Of a DNA stretch of 35,216 nt, positions 7,484 through 16,600 are shown in pieces. The translations under genes and the position numbers were made by a program. Source of the DNA: Leeuwenhoekiella polynyae (GTDB taxonomy: Bacteria; Bacteroidota; Bacteroidia; Flavobacteriales; Flavobacteriaceae); assembly GCF_004104075.1 (NCBI RefSeq), contig NZ_QOVK01000034.1, forward strand, positions 1 through 35,216. Reading direction: 5' to 3'. How positions within the stretch are numbered: the stretch's first letter is position 1; each line of letters starts with the position of its first letter. Under the pieces are notes generated by a model that searched no databases, was not told the origin of the DNA, and saw only the letters and a list, made by a program, of their open reading frames with translations.

Positions 7484-7636
7484 ATGAATTATTCATTTCA
7501 GAATGACAAGTTGAGTCTTTGCGAAAAGGACACTTGTCTACATTTAAATGGTAATAGCGCGAGAGTTATTTCAACAATTTTTACTGTGGTAACATTTGTG
7601 GCAGCTATAACAGCTATCACAAAGGCTATCAAGTAA
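7484..7636 (+). CDS. Micro-protein with one C-terminal membrane helix
   Basis: From the ATG at 7484 the product is 50 aa: a polar N-terminal part with two cysteines (SLCEKDTCLHLNG), then one hydrophobic helix of about 20 residues (RVISTIFTVVTFVAAITAIT) and a short KAIK tail. The longer frame opening at 7394 overlaps the 58-aa gene and adds a non-conserved-looking leader, so the internal start is preferred. Membrane micro-proteins in defence clusters can be effector partners, inhibitors or toxins; which applies here cannot be read from sequence. Confidence 0.5.
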   Translation: MNYSFQNDKLSLCEKDTCLHLNGNSARVISTIFTVVTFVAAITAITKAIK

Positions 7637-7638
7637 TC

Positions 7639-7670
7639 AACTAGGCTGGCTCTTTGGAATCAGCCTAGTT
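7639..7670 (+). promoter_or_regulatory. Stem-loop between micro-genes and effector gene
   Basis: A perfect 10-base inverted repeat, AACTAGGCTG (7639-7648) and CAGCCTAGTT (7661-7670), has a 12-base loop. It begins three bases after the stop of the 50-aa gene and ends 15 bases before the effector start. No T run follows, so it is more likely an mRNA processing, stability or attenuation element than a full terminator. Confidence 0.6.
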
Positions 7671-7685
7671 AATAAATTGAACTCT

Positions 7686-8180
7686 ATGGAAAAAGAAAGA
7701 TTGGAATACACAGTAAACCGCTTAGACCATTATTACGATAGCGTCAATAACAAAACGGCGGTATATATCGCCATAAATACATTTATAACAGGTGGGGCGA
7801 TTACGCTCTTAACTCAAATACAAAAACTTTTATACAAAGAAAACTGGTTGTTATTGTCTTTGGCTTCTATTATAGTTCTTGGTGTTATTAGCTTAATACT
7901 GTTGGCCTTAGCTAGTATGCCCTATTTTTCGCCAAAATCCGATATAGAATCTTTGTATTATTTCGCTAGCATAGGGCAAAAAAGGCCTGAAGAATTCTTT
8001 GAACTTTCAAAAAATCAAAGTAAAAAAGATGATTTAAATGATTTAAGAAATCAAGTCTTTATCCTTTCAAAAGGTTTGAAATCAAAATTCAAAAAGCTCA
8101 AATGGGCTTGTGGCTTATTAATCATACAATTTGTGCTATTAGCACCCTTAACCTACATATTAATTAAAATAACCTCATAA
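7686..8180 (+). CDS. pycTM: Pycsar-type transmembrane effector (PycTM-like)
   Basis: The protein is 164 aa from the second ATG (three codons inside the longest frame). The N-terminal motif RLDHYYDSVNNKTAVYIAIN runs straight into membrane helix 1 and matches the start of the PycTM effector family as I remember it (helix, Y-Y-x-S-x-N-x-K, then a long hydrophobic helix). Helix 2 (WLLLSLASIIVLGVISLILL) and helix 3 (WACGLLIIQFVLLAPLTYIL) flank a cytosolic loop of about 60 residues. In Pycsar the effector senses cCMP or cUMP and damages the inner membrane, aborting phage growth. Its stop lies one base before the cyclase start, so the two are co-translated. Confidence 0.75.
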   Translation: MEKERLEYTVNRLDHYYDSVNNKTAVYIAINTFITGGAITLLTQIQKLLYKENWLLLSLASIIVLGVISLILLALASMPYFSPKSDIESLYYFASIGQKRPEEFFELSKNQSKKDDLNDLRNQVFILSKGLKSKFKKLKWACGLLIIQFVLLAPLTYILIKITS

Positions 8181-8181
8181 A

Positions 8182-9168
8182 ATGAACTTATTCGAAAATT
8201 ACAAAAACGTAATAAAGAAAGCGGTCGAGAACGACCCAACAAAATCAAACAAAATTTATGGCCTTAGTGAACCGCTTCTCGAAAGCAACCGTGATTTTCT
8301 TAAATCGCTAAGAAATGAACTTCCTGGTAGAGAATTATCGCCCGAAATGAAATTATTTGCGAAAGGAATGGGTGTACAAGACACTTTTGACTACCAACCA
8401 TTGGGGAGCCATCCAGATTTTGCACGCTTAAAAGGCACAGACTTGGTTGAAGAGCATTGGATAATATCAGGATTCATAGATGTGAAGAAAAGTACAAGGC
8501 TTTTTAATAATTTTACAAAAGGTACGGTACGGTTAATAACAGAAAGTATCATCCGGGCTTCAATATTTGCGGTAAATCTTTGTGGCGGTTACGTACATCG
8601 TATACAGGGTGACGGCTTAATGGTATACTTCGGTGGAAAAAACATCGAAAAACTGAAAGCAGTTGAGGATGCTTTAAAATCCTTTTCAATGATATCTTAC
8701 TTCGTTAAAAATGACCTAAAAGACTTTTTTGAGGATAATGGTGTTCAGGATATTCACACAAGAGCCGGACTGGATCTGGGTCATTCAAAACAGGTAGATT
8801 GGTTTTATTCAGGGATCGGTGAATCAGGTGAAGTTACCACTTGTAGTCTGCATACAAGCCTTGCTCCAAAAATGCAAAGCAATGCTAAAAACAGCGGAAT
8901 AGTAGTGGGTCATAATGTAACGACCCAGCTAAGGAAAGACAAATATTTTGAGCAGCGAAGTAAAGAAATCCACGATTATGAGGATGGAAGAAGATACCAT
9001 CAATACAATTTTAATTGGGAGCGATATTTAGTAGACAATAACCTAGCAGTCCAAAACGATACGGGTGTTTTGGTGTTAACTATAAGTGCATTACCAGACC
9101 CAAAAAAGAATAGCCGTGATTTATACCCTATTGCCTCTAAAAGCAAACCTTATTTCAATTATGATTAA
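8182..9168 (+). CDS. pycC: Pycsar-type class III nucleotide cyclase (PycC-like)
   Basis: The 328-aa soluble protein has a helical N-terminal part (1-90), a class III cyclase domain (about 91-275) and a C-terminal tail of about 50 residues. The two metal-binding aspartates are visible: Asp 100 in SGFIDVKKSTRLF and Asp 144 in HRIQGDGLMVYFGG. TRAGLDLGHSK (193-203) is the usual R-x-G-x-x-x-G strand. Where ordinary adenylate cyclases read N-x-A-x-R, this protein reads SLHTSLAPKMQ (222-232), a divergence expected of the PycC group. Such enzymes make cCMP or cUMP upon phage infection. Placement directly after a PycTM-like gene strongly supports this over a housekeeping cAMP role. Base specificity cannot be told. 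Confidence 0.8.
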   Translation: MNLFENYKNVIKKAVENDPTKSNKIYGLSEPLLESNRDFLKSLRNELPGRELSPEMKLFAKGMGVQDTFDYQPLGSHPDFARLKGTDLVEEHWIISGFIDVKKSTRLFNNFTKGTVRLITESIIRASIFAVNLCGGYVHRIQGDGLMVYFGGKNIEKLKAVEDALKSFSMISYFVKNDLKDFFEDNGVQDIHTRAGLDLGHSKQVDWFYSGIGESGEVTTCSLHTSLAPKMQSNAKNSGIVVGHNVTTQLRKDKYFEQRSKEIHDYEDGRRYHQYNFNWERYLVDNNLAVQNDTGVLVLTISALPDPKKNSRDLYPIASKSKPYFNYD

Positions 9169-9835
9169 AAAAAGGCTCAATCAAGATATTGAAAGCTTTC
9201 TAAGCAGATATTTTTCCTTCGAAAAAGTCCAAAGTCCAAAATTTGGATATTTAGCTCTTGAAGGTAAAATAAGTATTGTAGACGATAGAAATAAACTTTG
9301 GGGACATTTCGAAATTCTCGTTCTAATAAATAAAAGTGAATACCCACACACAACACCTGTTGTAATTGAGAAAACCAATATCATAAATAGAGACTGGAAT
9401 TTTCATATTTCAAAGGATGGTGAATGCTGTTTGGACATCCCACATAAACTGTTGAAACTAAAAAAGAGGGGTATTTTATTTGAAGAGTTTTATAGGGAAG
9501 TTATCTATCCATTTTTTGCTAATTATCATTTCAAGAAATCAACAGGTTACTATGCCAACGGTGAGTACGACCATCATTTTGCTGGAATAGTCCAATATTA
9601 CCGCGAAGAATATGGGCTTAAAGATTTCAAAAACATCATTGCTATTTTGGAAACAGCCTTATACCGTATAAAATATCAACCAAATAAAGAATGTCCTTTG
9701 TGTGGTGGTCATAAATATAAAAAATGTTGCCGAAAAAAGGTTTACAAATTAAAGGGATACGGGCAACCACAGTTAATGATTGATCTGGAATTATTTAAAC
9801 AACAACACTTCAGAAGAACCAAAGGTTTAGAGTGA
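9161..9835 (+). CDS. E2-like protein with C-terminal SEC-C zinc motif
   Basis: The preferred ATG at 9161 overlaps the cyclase stop by 8 bases and gives 224 aa; an upstream frame start at 9086 would only read through the cyclase gene. Residues 1-125 look like a prokaryotic E2 (ubiquitin-conjugating) fold: a beta meander (GYLALEGKISI, GHFEILVLINK), the proline strand YPHTTPVVIE (61-70) and WNFHISKDGECCLDIP (79-94), where Cys 89 or 90 sits at the catalytic position. Residues 178-190, CPLCGGHKYKKCC, are a SEC-C zinc knuckle with one extra residue in the first cysteine pair. E2 proteins of CBASS conjugate or prime the cyclase; the same partner role for the neighbouring PycC is inference. Confidence 0.75.
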   Translation: MIKKRLNQDIESFLSRYFSFEKVQSPKFGYLALEGKISIVDDRNKLWGHFEILVLINKSEYPHTTPVVIEKTNIINRDWNFHISKDGECCLDIPHKLLKLKKRGILFEEFYREVIYPFFANYHFKKSTGYYANGEYDHHFAGIVQYYREEYGLKDFKNIIAILETALYRIKYQPNKECPLCGGHKYKKCCRKKVYKLKGYGQPQLMIDLELFKQQHFRRTKGLE

Positions 9836-9912
9836 AATGATATAAAAATAAAATATAATAGCAAATGATGCCAATATATATCAAAGAATATTCTTTAAAG
9901 GAAAACATCAAA

Positions 9913-9933
9913 ATGTTGTACCTATGTTGTACC
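9913..9933. repeat. Tandem 11-base repeat at island edge
   Basis: ATGTTGTACC occurs twice, at 9913-9922 and 9924-9933, in an 11-base period. It lies between the last island gene and the tRNA terminator. Short direct repeats near a tRNA 3' end can be arm-type sites for a tyrosine recombinase; that role is inferred from position only. Confidence 0.45.
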
Positions 9934-9940
9934 CATTGCC

Positions 9941-9972
9941 AAAAAAAAGCCCACACATTGCTGTGAGGGCTT
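9941..9972 (-). terminator. Terminator of tRNA-fMet
   Basis: An 11-pair stem with one mismatch (9947-9957 with 9962-9972, loop TTGC) is followed on the minus strand by eight Ts (complement of 9941-9948). It lies 12 bases after the tRNA 3' end. Confidence 0.85.
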
Positions 9973-9983
9973 GATTTTGCTAG

Positions 9984-10056
<73 letters not shown>

Positions 10057-10067
10057 ATATTGGACGG

Positions 10068-10098
10068 CAAATATACAACACTTCTTAAGTTCTCACAA
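10068..10098 (-). promoter_or_regulatory. Bacteroidetes-type promoter of tRNA-fMet
   Basis: Read on the minus strand, TTGT (complement of 10095-10098) is followed by 19 bases and TATATTTG (complement of 10068-10075), a full match to the -7 consensus TAnnTTTG. It ends 11 bases upstream of the tRNA 5' end. Confidence 0.7.
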
Positions 10099-10183
10099 GA
10101 CCTTTTGAAATAAATTTTTATAAAATCCTAATATTATCATTTCGCTAACACTAACGAGCCTGAGTATTAGATATCTTAGAGCA

Positions 10184-11752
10184 ATGAAGAAATTTCTAAT
10201 TGGGCTTTTTATCTTTTTTGTACTACTGGGAGCCGCAGCACTTTACCTCAATACCTACCTTAAAAATCAACTTCAGGAGATTATTCAAAATGATTTACCA
10301 GAGTCACTTTCGCTTGATTATGAAGATATCACGATAGACAGCTGGGGAGGCAATGCGAGTATGGCTCATGCCACCGTTCGTATCAAAGCAAACGACTCGA
10401 CTCCCCGAAGTGAAGTTAAAAATGCCAGTGTACAGCTTAAAGGACTTGATCATTGGGATTATTTTAAAAACAAAAATATTCACTTTAAAAACATCCGCAT
10501 TCACGCCGACAGTCTTACACACTATAAACACTCCAATAACCAAAAAGAACAAAATTCAAAAAAGAAAGATAGCACGACAGAAAATCCTATACAGGCTCAA
10601 AATTTAGACAGGCATTTTCAGATAGATAAATTTGATCTGGTAACAGACTACATTCAAATAATAAATCCTAAAACGGATTCGGTTACTTTAAAAACAGCGC
10701 ACTTTAACCTGAAACTTGAGAATATTACTCCTACCATAACTGCAGCGATCACACGCCCATTTGATTATGAAGAAATTTTTATGAGTTACGATTCGTTGTA
10801 TTATCAGACCAATCGTTTTGATGTACTAACTGTAAGTCACGTGGAATGGGATGGCACTGATCTCGTTATGAATGACCTGAGACTCAAAACTCAATACTCC
10901 CGAAGCCAACTCAGTAATATGATCAAGAAAGAACGGGATCATATAGATTTTTCTATTAAAAATATAAAATTTCACAACCTCAGATATGGTGAAGAATCTG
11001 GCGAATTTTACCTCAATACACCTTTACTAGAATTAGAAAAACCTTATCTAAACATATACAGAGATAAGCGAATTGCAGATGATCTGACTAAAAAGCCTTT
11101 GTATTCTAAAATGCTGCGTGATCTTAATTTTGAGATGATGATAGATACTATCAAAATAAAGAATGGCGGAATTGTATATCACGAAAAAGTAAACAGCAAC
11201 ACAGCAGCTGGGATGCTTGATTTCAGCAATCTTAATGCCTCACTATATAATGTTGGCAATACGTATAATTTAGGAGAAAAAAAGACCAGCATTGCAATTA
11301 AGGCCGTATTTATGAAAAGTAGCCCTATGAGCTTGGATTGGAATTTTGACATCAATGACCCTCAAGATAAATTTTATGTAAAAGGAAGCCTATCTAAACT
11401 TCCTGTAGCTAATCTTGAATCATTTACATCTCCCAATTTAGGCGTAGAAATGAGCGGGGATTTAGAGCATACCTACTTTACCATTTACGGGGATAATTAC
11501 AGTTCGCATATAGACATGCAAATGACTTATGATGAGTTTAAAGTCAACATCATGAATCAAGAGAAAAAGAAGAAAAAATGGTTTGCCTCTACCATTGCCA
11601 ATATATTTATCGCTAAAACCAGTAAAAACGAAGATGGCGGGTTTAAAGAAGGAGCTGGTGAAGTAAACAGAAATCAAACCAAATCGTTTTTCAACTACCT
11701 GTGGATTAATCTAAAAGAAGGAATGCTTAAAACCGTTACAGCTTTAGATTAG
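10184..11752 (+). CDS. AsmA/DUF748-like envelope protein
   Basis: The 522-aa protein has one N-terminal membrane anchor (FLIGLFIFFVLLGAAALYL, residues 4-22) and a long periplasmic beta-rich region with repeats of the form I-x-I-K-N-x-x-x-x-Y (IDFSIKNIKFHNLRYGEESG, IDTIKIKNGGIVYHEK). This architecture is typical of AsmA/DUF748 relatives, thought to bridge the envelope or act in lipid or outer-membrane homeostasis. A lysine-rich segment (QEKKKKKWFASTIANIFIAK) lies near residue 460. It is the first chromosomal gene beyond the tRNA. Its stop overlaps the stop of the convergent SpoIIAA-like gene by 4 bases. Precise function unknown. Confidence 0.65.
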   Translation: MKKFLIGLFIFFVLLGAAALYLNTYLKNQLQEIIQNDLPESLSLDYEDITIDSWGGNASMAHATVRIKANDSTPRSEVKNASVQLKGLDHWDYFKNKNIHFKNIRIHADSLTHYKHSNNQKEQNSKKKDSTTENPIQAQNLDRHFQIDKFDLVTDYIQIINPKTDSVTLKTAHFNLKLENITPTITAAITRPFDYEEIFMSYDSLYYQTNRFDVLTVSHVEWDGTDLVMNDLRLKTQYSRSQLSNMIKKERDHIDFSIKNIKFHNLRYGEESGEFYLNTPLLELEKPYLNIYRDKRIADDLTKKPLYSKMLRDLNFEMMIDTIKIKNGGIVYHEKVNSNTAAGMLDFSNLNASLYNVGNTYNLGEKKTSIAIKAVFMKSSPMSLDWNFDINDPQDKFYVKGSLSKLPVANLESFTSPNLGVEMSGDLEHTYFTIYGDNYSSHIDMQMTYDEFKVNIMNQEKKKKKWFASTIANIFIAKTSKNEDGGFKEGAGEVNRNQTKSFFNYLWINLKEGMLKTVTALD

Positions 11753-12156
11753 TCTGAAGCTATCCAGGAAATCGCATCAAGACGCTTATCTACCGTAAAA
11801 TTACGCATATCCTTACCTATAAGTACTTTATTGAAATTTGCTATCGCGTGTATCCACTTTCGGTTAGTGACCATCGCAATTTTATTGAGACGATTTGAAT
11901 GTTGCATGGGGAAAATACTCGCAATAAAAACAGCGTCTAGCGTAAAGCGCTCAATATTATTATCTTCTAAATATAAGTTAATGGTATCATGCTCTTCAAA
12001 TTTTTTAAGTATAGCTGTTTTAAGCTCTGTGATGGCTTTATAGTCCATTTTACCTTCTACAATGTAGCCGATAGCATTTTCCGAAAAACTAAAATTTAGA
12101 AGCACAATTAGGGGTATTAAGCAACAAATATAGGTTTTATTGCTCAATACTAGCAA
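11749..12156 (-). CDS. SpoIIAA-like (STAS) domain protein
   Basis: The core, ENAIGYIVEGKMDYKAITEL through HDTINLYLEDNN and NRLNKIAMVTNRKWIHAIAN to DKRLDAISWI, matches the SpoIIAA-like STAS fold (PF11964). The first 20 residues (MLVLSNKTYICCLIPLIVLL) look like a weak signal sequence, but family members usually begin right before the L-x-N-F segment. The ATG at 12156 overlaps the upstream gene by 20 bases, so a non-ATG start near 12105 is also possible. It closes the efflux operon. Function unknown. Confidence 0.7.
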   Translation of the reverse strand: MLVLSNKTYICCLIPLIVLLNFSFSENAIGYIVEGKMDYKAITELKTAILKKFEEHDTINLYLEDNNIERFTLDAVFIASIFPMQHSNRLNKIAMVTNRKWIHAIANFNKVLIGKDMRNFTVDKRLDAISWIASD

Positions 12157-12319
12157 CTTGGAATTCTGTCAGCACAGCATCCTCATAACTCACCGTAAGC
12201 TCTATAGGATTGCAACAAACCTCACAGTCTTCAACATAAACCTGATGCCTCACTGAAGTATCAAGCAGCATGGATATTTCTTCCCAGCAATATGGACATT
12301 GAAAAAAATGCTCTTCCAT
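12137..12319 (-). CDS. CPXCG-motif cysteine-rich small protein
   Basis: The 60-aa product has two cysteine pairs, CPYC (8-11) and CEVCCNPI (33-40), the zinc-ribbon layout of the CPXCG family. C-terminal half: IELTVSYEDAVLTEFQVAS. Such proteins are widespread, small and of unknown function. Its start lies three bases after the TolC-family gene's stop, so it belongs to the efflux transcription unit. Confidence 0.8.
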   Translation of the reverse strand: MEEHFFQCPYCWEEISMLLDTSVRHQVYVEDCEVCCNPIELTVSYEDAVLTEFQVASIEQ

Positions 12320-12322
12320 CTT

Positions 12323-13660
12323 TTAAAATTCAACATTAAGCAATTGCCCTACTTGCTGTAAAAGCTGGAGCTCTGCAAACTTAGCTTCGTACTTAGCTAA
12401 ATTCTTGTTAGTCGCTGCATTGATTAAATTGATCTGTGCCTGTCTAAATTCAATCGAAGTGATTTGTCCTAGGTTGAAACGTTCACGAGAACGTTCAAAG
12501 TTATTTTTATTGGTAATTACGTTTTGTTCCTGAATCTCATAAACCTCAATCAGGTTTTCATAATTACCCAAAGCATTTGCTATGTCCCGATCAACTTCAA
12601 GGTTTATTTGTTCTTTCAGTAACAGCTGATTTTCCTTAGCAATTTTTGCATTTTTTAGCTGAATAATACTGGCTCCGCCGTCAAAAAGATTCCATCTTAA
12701 ATTCAATCCGCCCTGAAACCCGGTGTTCTGTCGTGTACTTCCTCCAAAAAAGGCCGAGGCAGGTGTTATAGACTCATTCCAGCCATAGGAGCCGGTAAGC
12801 CCCACCGTAGGTAAAAAACGAGCTTTAGAAGTCTTAATATCGTATTCACTCAGCGTTATTGAAGATTCCGTTTGCAATAAACGCACATTGTTTTCTTTAG
12901 CCAGATCCAGGTATGATTCTAATGCTATCTTCGGGATAAAAATCACATTTGTATCTACAGCAAAAGTCTGCTGAAGTTCGCGCGCCAAAACAAGGTTGAG
13001 ATCGCGTTTGGTATTTTTCAATAGTTGACGCGTATTCATCAAGTTGATGCTGTCGTTGGTCACATCTACCTCAGCATTTAAAACTTCGAGTTTCGTATTT
13101 TGACCATAATCAAATTGGTAACCGGCTCGTTTCACCCGATTTTTTGAAATCTCTAAAGTTTGCTCTAAAATCTCAACATTCTCTGTCAGACGAGCCACCT
13201 CATAATAAACCGAAAACAATTGTAATACTGTATTTTCAATAGTTTCACGAGTTTCTAACTTCGTTAAATTATAAGTCTCTTTTAGACTCTTGTAATTATA
13301 CAACCTACCCAAGCCGTCAAACAAGGTATATTCTAAATTCACCGAAGCATTATAACTCTCAGACTTTGCATTATTGACCTCAAAAGGTGGGCGATCATCA
13401 GGATTGAATTTTTGATCTTGGAGGCTGTAGGACATTCCGACCTGACCAAAAACCGTAGGTAAGTAATTAGAATTCAATATATCTGAATTGTTCTCTGCAA
13501 TTAAGACCGAATTATCAGCAACTGCAATATTGTAGTTATTCTCTAAGGTTAAAGCGATCGCTTCAGACTTAGAAAGCACTTGCTCTTGGGCAAAATTTGA
13601 AAAACTTTGGCCTAAAGCAAAAACACTTAAAACTGCTATTTTTAGCCTAATGCTCTTCAT
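12323..13660 (-). CDS. TolC-family outer membrane efflux channel
   Basis: This 445-aa protein has a cleavable signal peptide (residues 1-24, ending NFAQE). Two OEP domains of long helices and beta strands follow. Typical landmarks are EAIALTLENNYNIAVADNSV near the start, YTLFDGLGR (about 112-120) and LRWNLFDGG in the second repeat, and NLGQITSIEFRQAQINLINA near the end. It forms the outer-membrane duct of a tripartite pump. Its start overlaps the stop of the RND pump by 14 bases, in the order adaptor, pump, duct. Confidence 0.93.
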   Translation of the reverse strand: MKSIRLKIAVLSVFALGQSFSNFAQEQVLSKSEAIALTLENNYNIAVADNSVLIAENNSDILNSNYLPTVFGQVGMSYSLQDQKFNPDDRPPFEVNNAKSESYNASVNLEYTLFDGLGRLYNYKSLKETYNLTKLETRETIENTVLQLFSVYYEVARLTENVEILEQTLEISKNRVKRAGYQFDYGQNTKLEVLNAEVDVTNDSINLMNTRQLLKNTKRDLNLVLARELQQTFAVDTNVIFIPKIALESYLDLAKENNVRLLQTESSITLSEYDIKTSKARFLPTVGLTGSYGWNESITPASAFFGGSTRQNTGFQGGLNLRWNLFDGGASIIQLKNAKIAKENQLLLKEQINLEVDRDIANALGNYENLIEVYEIQEQNVITNKNNFERSRERFNLGQITSIEFRQAQINLINAATNKNLAKYEAKFAELQLLQQVGQLLNVEF

Positions 13661-16600
13661 TCTGTTCTTTTAATTCTTTAATAGCCCGCTCTACATCTTC
13701 GCGTGCAGGTTCTTTTCCTGTTTTTACCCAGGCAGCTTTCGTTTTAATTTGATTAGAAATAGAAAGCAACAACGGCAGCATCAATAAAGTTAGCAAGGTT
13801 GCAATTCCTATTCCGTAAGAAATAGAAATCGCCATAGGTTTTAAAAACTGCGCTTGTCTACTTTTCTCTAAAAGTAGCGGAGCCAGACCTGCAATAGTTG
13901 TAATACTGGTTAGAAAAATAGCTCGGAAACGAGATCTTCCCGCCTCAAAAAGTGCTTCTTCAAACTTTACTCCGGCCTTTAGTGAGGCATTTAATTTACC
14001 TATAAGCACCAGACCATCGTTAACCATAATACCGATCAACGCAATTATACCTAATGCTGAAAGTACATTTATAGGAAACCCGTGAATATAATGTCCCCAG
14101 GCAACACCTATAATACTAAAAGGGATCATAAGTAACAATATAAACGGCTGACTATAACTGCGGAAGGTAAATGCTATAGTCGCATAGATCAAAAACAAAA
14201 TGACCCACACAACCTTATTAGCAGAACTGCTTAATTTTTCAGCTTCCCGGTTTTGACCTTCATACGAAACAGAAAGTGTAGGATATTTTGATAAAATATC
14301 TGGCATTACATTTTGTTGAATATCCGTCATTATATCGGTAACGCTTCCATTAGGATCAGCCATATCTGCATTTACCTGTATCTCTCGCTGCCCCTCTAAG
14401 TGACTGATAGATTCATCACCTCTAGAAATGGTATATGTTGCTATTTCACGCAACGGAATGCGATCACCAGCCGGAGTAACAATACGCATATCATCAAGGT
14501 CATTTAAGCTGCTACGATCACTGCGATCGTAACGCACCCAAACTCTAATCTCGTCCTGACCGCGTTGAAAACGCTGTGCCTGTGTCCCAAAAAAACCACT
14601 ACGCACCTGGGTCATCACGCTATTAAGGTTTAAACCTAAAGAATATGCAGTCTCTCTCAACTCTATCTGAATCTCTTTGATCCCTTCAGGATCTGTATCT
14701 ACCACATCGCGCAACAAAGCATTGTCTTCTAACTGAGAGCGCAACTCTTCTTTTGCCGCTTCTAACTCTTCGGTATTATTTCCTAATAAAGAAATAGAAA
14801 TCGGACTTCCCCCAAAGTTACCTCCAGATCCAAATGTGAGTCGCTCAACCCCGTAAATCGGCCCCACTTCATCCCGGATAGAATTGGTTATTTCCGGAGA
14901 GGAAAAGTCTCTAAACTCTCCAGGCAACAAATTAATGCGCAAAGAAGCTTTATTATTACCCGGCCCCACACGCTTGATTATATTTTCAACAACCTGCATA
15001 TTATCCGTTTGTTTAGCAGTATAATTATCATTTACACGCCACGCAGCTTTTTCTACTAAAGTAATAATACTGTCTGTACGCTCCGGGTTTGTTCCTTCAG
15101 GCATTAACAGTTCTATAGAAACCGTATCACTGGCAACATTTGGAAACAACGTCACACCTACGACACTCCCCATTATTGAACTAATCGTCAATATGAGTAA
15201 GGCCAATATAACAGAACATGAAAGCAATTTATTTTTTAGGGTATATCGCAAAACAGGTGTATAGATTCTGTCACGCATATAACTCATAAACTGATCGCCT
15301 TTTTCATTAAAAAAACGCAGTTTGTACATAAATTTACTTATCCCTTTTTTTGAAGCTATATCTGAGTCTGACTCCCGAACCAGCGCTTTACTGTGCGCAA
15401 TGTGAGCGGGCAAAATGATAAGAGCCTCTACAAGAGAAACCACAAGCGTTAGAATAACCACAGTAGAAACTTCACCAAAGAACTCCCCTATTCTACTGTC
15501 TAAGAATAAGAAGGTTGAAAAAGCCAGAACCGTTGTGATAATTGCTGAAATAATAGGAGGAATCACTTCCATCGTACCATCTATTGCAGCACGAATAGGT
15601 GTTTTTCCCATCTCATAATGCTGATAGATATTTTCTGAAATCACAATACCATCATCAACCAGAATACCTATCACGATAATCATCCCAAATAAGGAGAGCA
15701 CGTTTATTGTCACACCAAAACCACCGGCGAAAATAAACATTCCTAAAAAGGCTACAGGAATCCCGGCAGCTACCCAAAATGCTAATCGTGTGTTCAGGAA
15801 AAAGGATAAAAATAAAAGCACCAGCAAAATACCTTCTGCACCGTTAACTACTAACAGATTTGTACGCTGCTCTAAACGTATAGAAGAATCTGAAGTAATA
15901 TCGATATGAACTGAGTCGTATTTTGCATTAAACTCCTCTATATATTCTTTTACTTGTTCTGCAGTAGGTAATAAATCTTCATTATTTGTATTGCTTATTT
16001 CAATATTTACAGCAAGGTTTCCATTGAAATAAGATGCATTTGGTGTTTCAGAGAAGCGATCTCTCAAAACCGCCACATCACTCAAACGAACCAGCGACCC
16101 GTCTGGATTAGCCCGAACAATAAGATTAGTCAATTCATCTCCATAATAGGCACGGTTATTCGCTCTGATTAAATAATCTTCTGTTTCGGTTTTTATATTT
16201 CCGCCGGTCGTTAAAATATTTGCTCTCGAAACGGCTTGAGCAACTTCCTGAAATGTTAGTCCGTAGGCTAAAAGGTCATTTTCGCGAACGGCGATTTCAA
16301 TTTCTTCTTCAGGAAAACCGCTAATCTCTATTTGAGAAATACCGTCCATTGCCCTTAAATCATATTCAATAGAACGCGCGATTTGTTTCAGCGTAGCGAG
16401 ATCTAAGGTTTCTCCGCTAATCGCAAAACTTATGGTCTGCCGAATCGCTTCTTGCTTTGCTACAACCAGTGGTTCCATCCCGGTAGGAAAACTAGGGACG
16501 CGATCTACTGCGTTTTTAACCTCGGCAAGAATGACATTTATATCTTCTCCCTGTTCTATTTCAATAGTTACATTACCTCCGTTCTCTCTGGAAACAGACG

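Noticed and set aside
7686-9835. CBASS rather than Pycsar
   Set aside because: No CD-NTase (G-S/G, D-x-D nucleotidyltransferase) is present; the cyclase has class III aspartates in FID and GDG motifs, and no E1 or JAB gene is present. The E2 protein alone is not enough for a CBASS call.
9941-9972. Hairpin as a terminator of the E2-SEC-C gene
   Set aside because: The T run follows the stem only on the minus strand, so it serves the tRNA gene rather than the plus-strand cluster.
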